Source: Basidiobolus meristosporus CBS 931.73
Taxonomy: Eukaryota; Basidiobolomycota; Basidiobolomycetes; Basidiobolales; Basidiobolaceae
Reading direction: 5' to 3'
Assembly: GCA_002104905.1 (NCBI GenBank)
Contig: MCFE01000872.1
Coordinates: 1-29,154 of the forward strand
DNA length: 29,154 nucleotides
Shown piece by piece: positions 28,939-29,154 of this stretch. The translations under genes were made by a program, and so were the position numbers. The first letter of the stretch is position 1; every line of letters begins with the position of its first letter. Below the pieces are notes generated by a model, which was not told the origin of the DNA, ran no database searches, and was given only the letters and a program-made list of their open reading frames with translations.

Positions 28939-29154
28939 TTAGGGTTAGGGTTAGGGTTAGGGTTAGGGTTAGGGTTAGGGTTAGGGTTAGGGTTAGGGTT
29001 AGGGTTAGGGTTAGGGTTAGGGTTAGGGTTAGGGTTAGGGTTAGGGTTAGGGTTAGGGTTAGGGTTAGGGTTAGGGTTAGGGTTAGGGTTAGGGTTAGGG
29101 TTAGGGTTAGGGTTAGGGTTAGGGTTAGGGTTAGGGTTAGGGTTAGGGTTAGGG
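28939..29154 (+). repeat. Telomere, 36 perfect TTAGGG repeats
   Basis: 216 bases of uninterrupted TTAGGG with the G-rich strand running 5' to 3' toward the window end, the orientation of a right chromosome end. No variant unit and no subtelomeric spacer occur. The repeats follow directly after ATC, the reverse complement of the RNase H GAT codon. Confidence 0.98.

Noticed and set aside
1-29154. tRNA, rRNA, CRISPR array or bacterial-type operon
   Set aside because: No cloverleaf, rRNA landmark or regularly spaced direct repeat was found by eye, and the window is eukaryotic.

Overview
This is the right-hand end of a fungal chromosome, about 29 kb of subtelomere finishing in 36 perfect TTAGGG repeats. 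It is eukaryotic because one gene on the minus strand splices cleanly through eight short introns (58-71 nt, with GTA donors, mostly CTRAY-like branch sites and AG acceptors). It is most likely fungal because of the telomere unit, the Git3/Gpr1-like receptor, the mitochondrial carnitine acetyltransferase and the Ty1/copia elements. Intron richness and lineage cannot be refined further from sequence alone; an early-diverging fungus is an inference.

Layout. 1-2.2 kb: no recognisable gene. 2.38-3.62 kb (+): a seven-transmembrane receptor. 3.6-5.9 kb: intergenic sequence with a short CACCTG tract. 5.9-8.75 kb: an AT-rich island with at least four decayed copia LTRs. 8.75-10.3 kb: possible exon remnants on the minus strand. 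10.6-11.06 kb (-): a small two-TM protein. 12.13-14.56 kb (-): a nine-exon carnitine O-acetyltransferase, 637 aa. 15.3-16.8 kb: a second AT-rich island with LTR relics. 16.98-17.7 kb (-): a Cys-rich coding remnant with stops. 18.87-19.95 kb (+): an unrecognised protein with tandem W-x4-[T/V]-x-E-L helical repeats. 20.79-22.20 kb (-): a protein with two Myb/SANT-like domains and a hendecad coiled coil. 24.12-25.02 kb (-): an arylamine N-acetyltransferase. 25.0-28.94 kb: a third AT-rich island of stacked copia fragments. 28.94-29.15 kb: the telomere.

The most striking part is the terminus. A plus-strand copia element (A: LTR, primer-binding site, gag, protease, pre-integrase) is interrupted at the start of its integrase core by the 3' LTR of a second copia element in the opposite orientation (B). 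B is itself cut at the first aspartate of its RNase H, where TTAGGG repeats begin with no visible spacer. The simplest reading is nested insertion, then a chromosome break inside B that was healed by new telomere addition.

The confident host genes do not form an operon or an obvious pathway. They look like a loose subtelomeric set covering nutrient sensing, acyl shuttling and arylamine or xenobiotic acetylation, separated by retroelement graveyards. Many other open frames in the GC-richer intergenic stretches look like chance frames.
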